Shown here: piece by piece, positions 11,529 to 24,074 of the stretch
Layout of the letters: each line of letters opens with the position of its first letter
How positions within the stretch are numbered: position 1 is the first letter of the stretch
Origin: Sistotremastrum niveocremeum HHB9708
Lineage: Eukaryota > Basidiomycota > Agaricomycetes > Sistotremastrales > Sistotremastraceae
Reading direction: 5' to 3'
DNA length: 64,000 nt
Assembly: GCA_001630475.1 (NCBI GenBank)
Contig: KV419410.1
Span: 62,001 to 126,000 of the forward strand
Made by a program: the position numbers and the translations under genes
Notes under the pieces: generated by a model
The model's database searches: none
The model's input: only the letters and a program-made list of their open reading frames with translations
Told to the model about the DNA's origin: nothing

Positions 11529-14500
11529 ATGGTGTCCGCCTTGAGATTCCCTGCGACCTATGTCGCCAGGATCCATACGATATGCGCGTTCTCAGCCTTT
11601 GGTTCAGCTCTGTTTCTCGGGATCCTGTTGCACTACAAGAAAATAGTCAAGAATGATGTTGCGGGATATCCTGATGAATGGTGGCCATCTGTTTCGGCGA
11701 CGTATGTCTTGCGTTGAAGCTAGAGAAACGCTCCCATTATTTCTCACACACGGCCAGGATTGGAGACTGGTATCCCGAGCGCAGCATCTTCCAAATTCTC
11801 ATTGCCTTGACGTCTGGTCGGTATCAGTAAATGCGTCTTCGCTGCACCTTATTCGAGCCAACTTCTAGGGCCAAGGTTTGCTTTGGTCGGCTGCTGGTAT
11901 CTTCTCACACGATCCCCTTCGTCTGACCTCCCGACGTGGGTATTTATCGCTGGCTTGGCAAGGACGCTTTCTTGTGGAGGCTGGGTGTATATTACGTGCG
12001 GACCTTCACCATTCACCGCAATTGACGCGTCTGATCCGTCCTTGCTCAGTTCTTCAGATGATCACCACGCGCACGACGTTCTTATGATCTTGTACATTGT
12101 ACTGAACATTCCTTGGATGGTGGGAAGCGTGTATTGCACCCCTTTCAAATTTGTCAAGTCGCGTAAATATAGGTAATATCAATTCATTCTCAAGACATCC
12201 TCATCTTACGCTTGCGACAGAAGGCTGGTTGCTTCCAGGTATCATAGTTCTCGACTAGGGTCCGAAAAAATCATAACCATTTGGCTCATTCCAGCTTTTT
12301 CGTCGCATTGGTGCCCTTGGTCGCGTTATTTATCAGGCACAAGGTTCATCGCATCCCAGGAGGTTCGCGTCCTATCTTAGGCTGGGTGACCGTCACTGAA
12401 AAGTTCACATTTGTATCAGCATACACATATTACAGCTTTTTCGAATGGTTTCTCATTTTTGCTGACATCGCATTTGATTCTATCCTGGAACTGGATTTTG
12501 CTGAGTTCGAGGTAGGATCATCCTCTCGCTCCAGGACAATGGCAATGCTGAAGAAACCGGCCTTGCACAGATTTCCATTGGTATACCAGCAGGACCATCT
12601 ACTCCCACGGCCTCACTGTATGACACCTCGTTGCCGATTCACAATAAATTCTTATGATAAACCTCATTTTCATGTCTGATAGTGCAAATGATCCGCCAAG
12701 CTACTTGCCCCCAAAGATAGCCGCGTCGCCATTGGCGGCCCCAGTGAAATCTAAACTCGAAGAATCGAGCAAGAACAAGTGGAGTGCCCTGGTGCCCGAA
12801 GTTCATTTCCTGCGCCCATCGATTTCTTTTCTTGCGGATCTTTATCTTTGTAAGGGGCTACTTTGTGTTTTCATTTTGTGTGAGCACTTACATGTTTATT
12901 CCGTAGCATATATATGGTGGTCGCTCTTGACATCCTTGGCCCCCACTTTGTTTTATTTTTCTGTATGGGAGCTCGGTAAGCTGGCCAGGTCATCCCTATC
13001 ATCCATATCCTGATACATATACTATCAGGGCTAGCTGGTTCCGAAATAGCCATCCTTTCCTCATTGTCTCCGGTATTCCTTCTTTTCCCTCCTCTTCGAC
13101 GGCCTCTGGAGACACATAATGGACGAGTGTGTCTTTACCTACTTTGGCTCAGCGGGCTCCTCGCATACGCAACGAATAGTCCCTTAATTCGACTACTCAT
13201 GGTGGCCTTCGCTAACATCGTCGCCACAATGAACCAAGCATTATTGTGGAGTAAACCAGACAGAGCTTATCAAGAGGGAATAAGTAAGCGATCATGTTCG
13301 GCTTTCAGATCTCGTCCGGCTAACATACATTAGTCCTAATCCTTGGGTTATTAGCGACCTCCATTGCCAAACTACTCAACCATTCAAATAATCCAAGTAT
13401 TTCAGCACCATCTTTTGCTGGATATGGCGCTGACTTTGCTTAGTATGGCCCAGTCTTACTAACTCATCAGGAGGATGGAATATCATCGGTCTCATCCTAG
13501 CTGCACTGGCAGTCTTCGAGTATGCCACAAGAGGAGATGTCTCTGAGATACGATCACAAGAGACTTCGGTAAAGAATGTAGAAACCAAATCCAGTATTCT
13601 TTCGGCACTGTCCCTGGGATCTCTGCTATTCGCTTTGCACTCTCTTCTGGCAGATTCTGGCACTCTCGTCGCGTGGTCCTGGACAGGTTATCCAGCGAAG
13701 GGCCCCGTTCATGGCACCCATGATGCCCTGACCATTTTGGCTATCGCGACAGGTCTTCTCCTGTCTCTCATTGATGGCTATCCTCAATTCGCAAAGCATC
13801 CCATCTGGTTATCCTTTGGCGCTTCTTCTTGCTTCGTCATGTATTCTCGAAAGGATTGGCCTGGTTATTTTGGCGGACTAGGATATGCAGTCTTTCTATC
13901 CTCGGTAGCTCCGTCCGTCCTGTCTGACGCTATCCAAGTCACGTCAAACTTGGGGCCAGGAAGTGTCTTCGGGCTCTCGTGGCTAGTCTATGTTCTATTC
14001 GCTCTGGCAGACGTATGGACTGTGGCATACGCCTTCGTTCCGGGCGGAGTCTATCTCAGAGAACGCACCGACTTGTTAGTCTTTCACATTCGTCCTGAAA
14101 ACGTCTGTTGATCCAAAGTACAAGGGTTCTGACCGCGGAGATATTGTTTGTGATTCTAGGACTATCTTTCAACGATTCAAGGGCCTTGTCCATGGGTTTC
14201 ACAAGTCCTCGCTCCTTCTTCAAACGCGCCGCGCGAGCTACAGTACTAGCCTTAACTGGAGCTGCCGTGCTATTTTCTTTGTATCGTCTACCCATCGATC
14301 CTCCAAAGCCCCACAGAGTTCAGGAGCGTTTGATCACTGCGGGCATCTGGACCGTACATTTCGGCATCGATCTGGAAGGCCGTGATAGTCAGCGCCGCAT
14401 GCGAGATTTGATCAAGTATATTTCTCTTCATGCGTAGCCATGCATTCGGCTTAAATCTCTTAGGGACATGGAACTTGATGTCGTTGGTCTACTAGAGACC

Positions 14501-15707
14501 GATCTAAATGTATGATTCGTTGCGTGACATTTCGTTCAGTACTAAGAATCGTCGTTTACAGAGAATCGTGTTTGGACACCGAGATCTGTAAGGCGACGCA
14601 TACTTCAAGTTGCTGAATCGTTGACACCCTGGCCTAGATCACGGGTTATCACAGAGGAGTTAGGATACGTAAGCGTCAAGATCATTATAACGAGGTTACG
14701 CTCATTCATCTTTATAGTATGTTGATGTCGGACCCGGCCCAAACTCTCATACATGGGGAGCTGTACTTCTGAGCAAATTCCCTATATTACGCTCTACGCA
14801 TCATCTTTTGCCTTCTCCTGGCGGAGAATTGGCTCCTGCAATTTCAGCGACCCTGGACGTGTGGGGCACAAACGTGACCGTTGTCGTTGCTCATAATGGA
14901 CAAGGTAATGCAGAGTTTCTTTCTTTCTACCCTCTTCATCGCACTAATAATTCACGTAAATCAGAGGAAGACCCGTTGGACCGGGAGCTCCAAAGCACAG
15001 AGCTTGCTAGAATCATGGCCGATACTTTCCCTGAACCTGCTATATTCTTAGGATATGTTGTTACCAAGCCTGGAGCAAGCCGACGTAAGAATTTTTGTCT
15101 CCATCCGCTCTATTACCAACTCAAGTTGCAATGCTTGCAGCTGCGCCGTATGAAATTCTGACTGTTGAAGGCAAGATGCACGATATTGATGACATGGACT
15201 GGGATCGCTGGTAACTTAAATGTTAACACTCCGAGATACAACGTCTAATTTTTATCAGGTGTGAATATATTCTATACAGAGGTAAGCCGATATCGGGGGC
15301 TCGACAAAAGCCCATCTCATCCTCCCTAGGCCTTTATCGTACGGGATACGGAAGAGTGTCGCGCAGTACGATTACAGATACTGAACTACAAATTGGAAAG
15401 TTTGCACTACCTAGACACGGACACCAGGTCAAAGATGACTCTTGGAACGCACGATACCTTCGATCTTGGAAAGAACAGCTACCACAAACATTTGTAAGAG
15501 AGCCACGCTTGTTTCTTGTCTGGGGAACTGACATGGGTCTCAGTGGTTTAACGATTCATATTATGGTAGTGAAACCTCGGGTGGCATTCGCGGGCACTTC
15601 TACCATGTCTTTGGAACAGTAAGTGAACACGAGGGAGTCGCACATCACTTTACTCTGACGATATCCAGCCTTTGTATTACAGGATCCCCGAAGGGGAAGA
15701 AAGATAA
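11529..15707 (+). CDS. cwh43: Cwh43-like GPI-anchor lipid remodelling protein (PGAP2-like and phosphatase-fold domains)
   Basis: Homologue of Cwh43, an ER membrane protein that replaces the diacylglycerol of GPI anchors with ceramide. The N-terminal PGAP2/Frag1-like part is recognised by [19 protein letters not shown], then WWPSVSAT joined to [20 protein letters not shown] and [15 protein letters not shown] long central block of hydrophobic helices follows (for example [20 protein letters not shown] and [21 protein letters not shown]). The C-terminal endonuclease/exonuclease/phosphatase-fold domain starts around [19 protein letters not shown] and contains [29 protein letters not shown] and [10 protein letters not shown]. 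The end is GHFYHVFGT...[10 protein letters not shown], stop at 15705-15707. Many short introns interrupt it, giving roughly 950-1,000 residues. ATG 11529 was chosen because the family match starts directly after it. It is the full two-domain fungal architecture; in mammals the first activity is split between PGAP2 and CWH43. Confidence 0.93.
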
Positions 15708-15803
15708 GCAAAAAGGGCGCCTTCTGTTATCCCGGGACTTCGCGCAATTCTAGTATTTCAGTGCTGAGCACTCGTAAAATGAATGTATATCTAATCGTTA
15801 ATG

Positions 15804-18800
15804 TCATTGATGTCGACTGTCCCACACATTATCCGTCACACTTCCATCTGGGCTCCTTCGAGCTAACGTGCTAGACTCTCCGTTTTCGTGTGAGGAGTCG
15901 TCGGCATTGCTCTCCTCGGCACTCTCCTCTTCCTCGTCCTCAGAACCGCTTTCTTCTTCTTGCTCCTCCTCCTCCTCGTGATCTTCAACTTTGTGCACTT
16001 GGGCTCCCTTCGGTCTTATCGCTCCGGCATCTTCCTCGTCTTCACTTTCTTCTTCTTCTTCGTCTTCGTCATCATCTTCCTCCTCCTCCTCGTCACTGTC
16101 CTCATAAAATTTATCCAAGTCGCGCCATGCAGCGCTTCGATCATGAACTGACCCGACAGGTGATGGGCCCCCAGTCGGCGTCAGCACTACGGGTGAAGGA
16201 ACATTGGAAGATCGTATGGCACTGGGAGAGGGCGAAAGGAAATGAGACCGGATCTGCGCTTTGGGTGCAGTGTCCTAGACGACATATTAGACATTTAGTC
16301 GCCGTGCCGAAAACTTGCTTACAGGAACTTCTCGTAATGATGCATCAGTTGGCTCGTCACACCACTCAGGGACAACATCACTTCCACCCATCTCTTTCCC
16401 CAGAACACTGGATAAAGATCCAAATCCAAATCGTGCTACTATAAGTCGATGAGTTTGACATGCTCCCATAATCGAAACAAAGCATACATGTATCATCGTC
16501 CTCTGCGTTGAGATCTGGACGTTTGCCGTTCATAAGAACAACCCGCACCTGCTCCTTTCGCAAGACGACCCCTCCAACATCCTTTTCATCGATCACTTCC
16601 TCGTCCCATGATTGACGCTCCTGTATATGCGATGCCGCTTTCATTTCAGGAATTGCACCTGAAAGGAGAGCAGACAGCATTCGCGCACGATCTCGTACAT
16701 CTACAGAACGATCGTATCGGGCGAGTGACAGTGCATATCTAGAAAGAACAAGCAGCGCCGGCTGGTAAACTGAGTTGATTATGCAAGCATTGATCAAGAG
16801 CTTTGAAGCCAAGTTGAGGGTTTGTAGCTTGACAGGCGTTTTCTGCGGATAAGATCTTAGAAAATTGCGAAGTACAACACAAGCAATCGGGTACCTCATT
16901 TGGGAACGCCTTCACACTCTTCCTGAGCAGATCAGGTGCCCACACTGCCAAATCGCCGCCTTCGCATCCGTACTGTCCGGCTAGCCATAGGATACAGGAA
17001 CGAGAAGCAGAGTGGGTGAACTTTTCGTATCGTCGAGCCAAGTCAGCTATAATTTCTAATGACTGGCCCTTGGCGACGTCACTCGAGATGCGAATTTGAA
17101 TCAAAGATTTTAGGACTTGAATAGCGGCCGCTGTGGTGACCTCTAGGACATGTGATCAGCAAACGTCTTAACCAAGATTTCGTGAAACGCACGATTATCG
17201 GAGTGTAAGAAGTTTAGTAGGGCAGACACGCAGGCGTCCATAGCCTCTGGAACTTTCAAGGCACATTGCCCAATAGTGTGCACCGCAGCCTTAATCAGTT
17301 CCTCGTCTGTATCTTCCAAATAATCCTAGAATTCTCATGTTTATTAGCCAAGACTGAGAGAACGACAAGCGCGCTCACCGAGAGTTCATGTATTATCGTC
17401 GTGACATTTTCGGGAGTCGTTAGTCTTAATAAAATGCCAACTTTGTTCCGCTTTATTGATGGAGAATCGGTCGACCTGGCTACGAAGGATTTCCATCGAC
17501 TCGACCACAAACCCTAGCCATAGTCAAATTTAAGCTTTGTGGTGGAACGAGACAGCACTCATACCGGATTCTCGTGAGATAGAATGCGTATGTAGCTCAA
17601 TACAGCGGACGTTGCTTGAGTTCCGGCGTGCAGGACAGTCAACAGGGGTTCGACCAATATTGAATGCGACGAAGGCAGCGTCAGGGAATGATAGCTTCGG
17701 ACGGCGGCAAGAATTGTCTGGCTGAGCAATCAGTTTCTGGGCTTCTCTTCAAGTCGATAATATTCACGGCTGGATTCCTCGAATAAAACAGAGGAGATAT
17801 ACTAGATAACAAGAGAGAAAGATCTGGATCCATCTCTCGATCATTTTCCTGAGCACGAGACGTTGTCAGCCAGAAGATCTGAAACAAATCCTTGAAACAC
17901 TCGCCTCCGGCTTCCTCAAACAACTTCTCGCATAGTTGGTCAGGACGCCGACCAAGGCCACCTGCCCCCATTCATCTACATCTGCCAACGACTGACACCA
18001 TCTCCGGTAATGCTGATGTAGCAGATCCGGGCGCCGCGGACACATTGTACGAAAAGCAACTGCGATCGTGCCGAGTGATAAAGGGGAGACATCGGACAAG
18101 AGGGTGGTAAGGATGGGAAGGAGTGAGTTGAATGCCGAGATATCGGATCTGTTTCATGAATCAATGCACTGGTGACAGGTGAACACAGAACATGAATACT
18201 CACTCGTAGCATTTGACCAGGGCAAGGGCTGCACTCTTGCGAACATATGGACTGGGATCGCCCGCACACTTCTTCACCCCGAGTACCACTACGCCTCTCA
18301 CCATGCTGACCTGTGTGCCGATGCCACTCAATACTCTGAGAGCCATAGCTCGGATGAGAGGATTTGGGTCCGCCAGGTCTTTCTGGAATGTGTTGATCGA
18401 CAATAGAGCCAAGTCCGGCTCCAATTGGGCATGGCGTAATAGATAGATGTAGACCAGTTTTCGAATTTCCAGAGAGGGCGATGCCACATTCTTAACAACC
18501 AACGGAAAGAACGAGGAAACAGGCACGTTCTTAGAGATCATCTGAGCATAATGTTAGGACTGCTGGTGTGGCTACAACGAATAATATCTGACCGCAATCA
18601 GGCGTTTCAAGCCTTCAATCTTGTCCCTATCCGAGTTGCCATCGAGTTGTTTCTTGGTCAAAGCGAGCTTCTCGTCTGTGGTGGTATCGAAGTACGATGA
18701 GCCTGAAGCCCCGCCAAAGCTCAAATCTCGAGTGGACTCCGATATTGTCTCTTGAAGACGCGTTTTGAGACGTGCTGCATTGGACTGCAAAGAGCTCAGG

Positions 18801-18814
18801 GCTGAAGTTGCCAT
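15804..18814 (-). CDS. apl6: AP-3 adaptor complex subunit beta (beta-adaptin)
   Basis: Large beta subunit of AP-3, which sorts cargo from Golgi/endosomes to the vacuole. The N-terminus MATSALSSLQSNAARLKTRL is followed by LTKKQLDGNSDRDKIEGLKRLIA, then MISKNVPVSSFFPLVVKNVA, IRKLVYIYLLRHAQ, NPLIRAMALRVLSGI and DPSPYVRKSAALALVKCY, the alpha-solenoid adaptin_N core. GQVALVGVLTNYARS matches the next adaptin helices, and YALSLARYDRSVDVRDRARM is typical of the AP-3 beta trunk. The C-terminus carries a long poly-Glu/Asp hinge (about 15890-16110) as in AP-3 beta, ending SVTDNVWDSRHQ. The appendage domain of animal AP-3 beta is absent, as is usual in fungi. About a dozen introns. It converges on cwh43, whose stop is only 96 bp away. 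Confidence 0.93.
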
Positions 18815-20978
18815 GCTACCTGAGTTCTGGCGGCCTAATAGCAGTGACGCTCTCCGGGCCAGGAGGTACGGAGATAAACTCGGGATAACGCCGACTCCTT
18901 CATCCGAACTTTGTGTTGAGCTCGAGTTGGAGAGCAGGAATACCTGCAGCTCTTGAACTTGGTCCTATTATCTAGACATGTCGTTTTGGACGATAAGTCA
19001 GGTGTAAAATCACTCCCTGATTTAGGGAGATCGATGGAACGGTGAGATCCCCTCGAAATTCAGATATGCATTGAGCATTAACCAATGCTCAATCAAGGCG
19101 GGCCTGATCTACTGACAATTTACGACAGTATATGTAAGATATCAACTCTCAGCTCTTATGCATACCCTCGAATTGCGTGAGGCTCTTTGTGTAAGGGCGT
19201 GGCGGTGAGAAGTACGCTTACGACGCCTGACGACGTAAATGCCTCCGGTTCGTGCGTATGTCGCCAGCATCAGAACTGTGCAGGATCATGGAGAAGATAC
19301 TAACGGACCAAACAGGACCTCTGGGTCATTTTTCAGGGTGAACGACTTGGCTTTCGAGGCATTTCACGTCCCGATTTCCATGATCCCTCAACTTGCCAGA
19401 TACGGCTTTTCGTGTCAATCTCGAGCTCCGTGAGCACCCGAAGTCATCGGACAGACAAAGCGGAAGTGTGTGCAGAAATGAAATGTGTTACTCGAGGTTT
19501 GATCAGAAAACATGAAACCATGATCATGCAGCACCGAACGGAACCCCGGAACAAATACCAGTGAACGACATGCCTCATTTTAGAAACGCTTCAGAGGTAA
19601 CTTTGGACCCATCGTACTATTCCTACTTTGTCTGGTGGCTTAATCCAGCGCAAACACAGACCTTTTAGGGTTCTTCTTTGCTATCGAGACCACCAATCGG
19701 CCTCGATGGCCAATTCGTCTCTCACGATCTCGCTGTAGGATCTTCTAATCCCTTTTTGTTTCCCCAATTTAGGTCCGGAGTCTCTTCCTTCGCTGACTTC
19801 TGCCGAGTTTGTACTAGATGGCGCGTTGACCCTAGAGCTTTTGGATGGAAAATACCTCGAAGTAACACAACACCGCACCCAAAGCATCCCAAATCGCCCT
19901 CGAAGGAGCAGTTGGGCCACTCAGATTTGTTGTTTATCGTCGTTCGAATCGGCCGACGCCGAAGAGGGATCTTGGGTGTGCCCTCCCGAAACGACGCTAT
20001 GGCACCTCTACCTGCTAGCCCCAGTCAGGGTTCCTCCTGGTTCTCAATACAGGACTTCGGGTTCGACCATGTGTTTTTCACGTTATCCTGACGGCGTCGA
20101 AATTTTATATCTTTTGTGCAACCAGCTTTGTAAATCTTCGACTGGTTCTCCATCAAGATTTGATGGAAGTCTTGGATTGTGGAAGCGACTTCCACATGAA
20201 CCTTCCCGAGCGCTGCGAAGGAGACGACTCTAAGGCCTAGACGTACCACTTACGTCACAGGGAAACGGAGCATGCGGCCACCTCCTATGCCCAACTTCGA
20301 ACTTTGAATTCAGTCCGTTCATCAGGTAGCTACGGCGCTATCTCACATATACCAAGACTTCTCGGGTTGGCTCACAAAATTGAGGCTCTCGGAACAATAC
20401 GAATTTCTTGGTTCTCGTGATCGACGGATATTATCATGAGTCTCTACGGCGATCAGTGACCCAAGCTTGGGAGATATGCTCGGTGTCCAGTCGACCGAAG
20501 GGAAAGTCAACAACGCGCTGAACTCTATGCACGGCGAATCCAAACCTATGTTAGTTCAGTTGATAACCGGCTCGGGACCGAGGTCCACGACGATCATATG
20601 TTGAAAAATTGAAAGTGTTGAATTGAGCAAGGCTTCGAGCTTCGTCGCGACGATCCCTTCGGGCATTGCGACCCATGGAACCAATCTTATGTAGGAACTT
20701 TCCCTCGTGCATTGCGTTCATTGGCCCCTGTATCAGCCCGTACTGGATCATTGAAATCGTTTGTTATGTCAAAACATCCCGAGTTGGGATTAATGCCGAC
20801 GGACAGTTGCGGCCAGGATGCGTCGGGCCAACTGTTTCTGCTCCAAGGGGAGAGCCCACATGCCCACACGCCTTTGAAACAGATGCTAGCAGATCTAATC
20901 GAGGCTGAAACAATTCCATCTATGCTATAGGCAGAGGGCGCACTGAACCCCGCATTTGCGCCGAACGTCCACGTTGTT
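18815..20978. other. 2.2-kb region without a recognisable gene
   Basis: The right-hand 3' end of jjj1 and the promoter of the AP-3 beta gene account for only a few hundred bases. Between them several open stretches of 60-140 codons exist on both strands (for example 19678-20091 plus, 20025-20249 minus, 20712-20930 plus). None has a recognised domain, a convincing chain of splice sites or a coding look. It could hold a lineage-specific gene, a decayed gene or a noncoding transcript. Confidence 0.45.
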
Positions 20979-23218
20979 TCACGACTTGCCCTTCCTACCG
21001 CCCTTCCCCTCAACCTGGGTCGATTTTTTCTTCCGCTGACTCTGGGGTTCCTCGGCTGGAGTAGCCAAGGCATGTCCGGTTTCCCGAACGTGCGTAAACA
21101 GTTTGGTTCGGGAGCTGAATTCCTCCTTGCATACGTGACAAATCTATTGACAAGTAAGAGCGGAATACGTGCACCAAGTTGAGCGGCATGATTTCCAGAA
21201 GGTGTATAAAAATACGTACGAGGTTCGTTGTCGGTGCCGCAAGTTTTTCCTTTTTAGCCGCCTCGCGTGCGCGCCGCTTGTCCTTCTTCGAGATAAGCGC
21301 CGGGGTAACGTCTGCCACGCTTTGTCCATCAGTAGATTTGGTACCGTCTTCTAGAGTGTCGTGGGTAACGCCCTGTATCTTGGACTCAACAACGCGGGGA
21401 ACAGATTCGCCGAGGAGCCTTACCTCACTCGTTGTAGAAAGCGGTTGCCCTTCAGATGGCTCAGACCTGGAGACGAGATCCGATGCCAAGGGGGACCGGT
21501 CTTTCTTCCGTCTCGTCTTTCGGTCCCGACGACTGGAGGTCCGAGCGTCTTCCGTGTCCATTGTTTCTTCAGGACTCGCAACTCGAGTCGCGTGCTCGGA
21601 CTCATTGTGGTCGTCGACAACATCAGAACGTGGGTTTGCATCGTCATTGCCCGTCTCGTCCTCATCCGCCTCCTCGTCACCAAGGGTCGATTCAGGTGGA
21701 TCGGGCAGTTCTTCCTCTAAATTCAGTTCCTCGTTCTCTTGCTCCATTTCTCGTCGTAACCTTGTTCGCATGCATGAGTGGAAAAATTTCTGGCTGAAAG
21801 GCGAGATAACGGCACCTTTCAACCTCTTTTAGATGTTTTCTGCTCCGTTCGTGACTATTCCATTGTGCTTCACTCCTGAAAGATTTGCCACATGCCACGC
21901 ATTCCCATTCTTCAGCGCCCTCTGCGTCATTCCAATCTCCGTCCGCGCCATCCTCGGGTTTAACGCGCTGCCAATCTTGTTCAACATATGCCTCTGAAGC
22001 CTCTGCTCTTTTGCGCGCGGCGGCGGCGGACGCGGCAACAGCATGACGAGGCGTAGATGTACCTGAATTTGTAGCCGACGCTTGACTTGCAATGTGTGCC
22101 TTGTATCTAGGATCGCGCTTTCGAATGAACATTACGAGCGACTAGTGACACTGTCAATGGAGGCACAACATCACGGCAACATTTACGTACACGAACTGTG
22201 TCGTTATAATCTCGTTTAGCATCATCGCGTGCCTTTTTGTTATCCTTTTCCATAAGCCTAAAAACAGAGGTTGAAGCATTGTGAAAGGGACAGGCAAAGG
22301 TTATACGCACCGGCGAACGCGACGGTCAGGTGCTTCTTGCAAGTTCCATTGCTCCATCCATACGAATTCTTTTGCCGTAGCAAACGAGGACCAGTAGTTG
22401 TAAAAGGTTTTCGCAGCTTCGTGTTCAAGACCTTTTTCGGCTGGCATCCAAGGCCACGAAGACGTTCCAAAAGACGGATAGTCGACATCGGATCCATGTT
22501 GTTCTTCATCCTCAGCAAGGCGTTGGAAGAGATTGCGATAGATGTTAAAGAATCCCTAAACGCCAGATTTAGGGCTGAGTCAATGGAATAAATGTGGCAC
22601 GCACCGAATCACTGTCGTCGAACCCAGACCACACAGTCGCATCGAAAAATCGCATAAGATGTTTCGACGTCAATCCTCTTCCCCTCGGTACAGACGACTT
22701 GTTATTCGACCCAGATCCATGACGCATATCATTGAGAACATCTTCTGCGTCCGCCTCGGGTACAAGCGATGAACGATGGGTATCATACCAAGCTCTTTCC
22801 TAGTGAAGGGTATTTCGGTCGAATCGAATTCGAAAGTCCTGGATAATCGGATGTACCTGCTCATCACTCAAGACCTGATCACCTTGCGTTTATAAGCATT
22901 CGCAAGAACTAGGTAGAAGAGCACGATACCACAAGCTTACCTCGTACGCCTGCTGAATAGCTGCAAATCGCTGCGTGGCTCCTTCTATGTCATCTGCATT
23001 CTTATCCGGATGATGGACCAAGGCTAGCTTTCGGAAAGCTTTCTAGGGATTCAGTTTAGTAAACCGAGAGATGTCCGGTGGTTGGATCGACTCGCTTTGA
23101 TGTCTTCAGAAGTTGCATCTTCGGAAACGCCTAATAGTGTATAATAGTCTTGCTGATCTTCTGCAGGTGCTGCTCCGGTATTATCGTTATGATTATGAGA
23201 AGAAGCGTTTGCGCCCAT
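20979..23218 (-). CDS. jjj1: DnaJ/C2H2 zinc-finger protein Jjj1, 60S ribosome biogenesis co-chaperone
   Basis: J-protein that stimulates Hsp70 (Ssa) in the cytosol to release Arx1 from exported pre-60S particles. Residues 1-25 are [20 protein letters not shown], then the J domain: [33 protein letters not shown] with the essential HPD, and QQAYEVLSDEQERAWYD. A middle region has [19 protein letters not shown] and [20 protein letters not shown], then [20 protein letters not shown], all hallmarks of Jjj1/DNAJC21. The first C2H2 finger is [20 protein letters not shown] with H at RKH (CX2CX12HX5H). After a charged low-complexity part a second finger [20 protein letters not shown] follows, and the tail is Lys rich ([17 protein letters not shown]). 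ATG 23218 lies immediately before the family start. Two fingers and a J domain make the assignment secure. Confidence 0.95.
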
Positions 23219-23507
23219 ATGTCTGGTGGCTGCAGTCTATGAGTTTTGACAGCTTCGGCAAACAACCGAAAACTTTCTCCGCAGAACAGAATATTACGAT
23301 CAATGATATACGCAGAGGATGATGGTATGCAGATATATTAATGATTAGTGGTTCTATGTCATATATGTGGCTCAGAGGTCAAGCAACTTTTGATGGTGTC
23401 AGGGCATCCGAGGGGAGTCACGGTGATCTCAAAGCCTGAAGGACAGCCGCACCGAATGCTGGCATGGATGACAGAGGTCTGGGATATAGATATGCTCGAC
23501 GGTCCCA

Positions 23508-24074
23508 CTACGTCAAGAGGTCCGAAGGCTGCCCTGCAGCTGCCTGGCTGTTGGCCCGTTCGGTCATTAATCGATTTCTGTAGGTGCGGTTAACGATATT
23601 GTCTGTTGGAAAGAAAAGGATGAGTATCCGGCAGAACGCGTGACAAAATGCAAAGAAATCGTACAGGCTTCCATATATCGCTGCATGCATCGCGAGAGAC
23701 ATGTCTGCGGAGGACGAAACGTTAGCTAACATGCTAAGCCCGTTAGAAGAAATTTTCGTACCTCTTCCGAGCTCGACAAGCTAGAACTGGGTTTCGTGAC
23801 GCACTTGAAGAAGCACTTCTCGTTGATTTTCTAACAATATGACTGTCAACAGGGGCCCTGAATAATAGCACTCATACGTACATTTATGAGCTCTTGAGCA
23901 TCGTGTAAAGCCAGCTCATTCTGTACTCTCTGCTTCACTCCTTCCACTTGGGCAGCAATACCTGGAGGGAACTCATCGTCAATATGATAAAAGTGCTAAC
24001 GAAACGTACACACTCTGCTGCGCAGGGGCTGGCGAGCTCGATGCTGAAGCTGAAGACCCGAAGAAACTCGACAT
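23508..24074 (-). CDS. tim13: Tim13, small TIM chaperone of the mitochondrial intermembrane space
   Basis: A small gene in four exons, so it is easy to miss. Spliced, it encodes about 114 residues: MSSFFGSSASASSSPAPAQQ, then SIAAQVEGVKQRVQNELALH, then DAQELINKINEKCFFKC. The twin CX3C motifs are C53-FFK-C57 and C72-LSR-C76 with 14 residues between; they form the two disulphides of small TIMs after Mia40-dependent import. LSSSEETCLSRCMQRYMEAYN and NRTYRNRLM match Tim13 rather than Tim8, Tim9 or Tim10. With Tim8 it forms a hexamer that escorts hydrophobic precursors to TIM22/TIM23. Introns lie at about 23971-24012, 23824-23878, 23705-23757 and 23593-23656, bounds approximate. The join after GCGCAGCAGA restores the reading frame. 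Confidence 0.93.

Noticed and set aside
11411-11656. open frame MFNMPAYDGAL as the cwh43 start
   Set aside because: It is in a different frame from the conserved HYKKIVKN segment, while ATG 11529 is directly in frame.
15890-16444. Leu/Arg/Pro-rich plus-strand frame
   Set aside because: It is antisense to the poly-Glu hinge of AP-3 beta.
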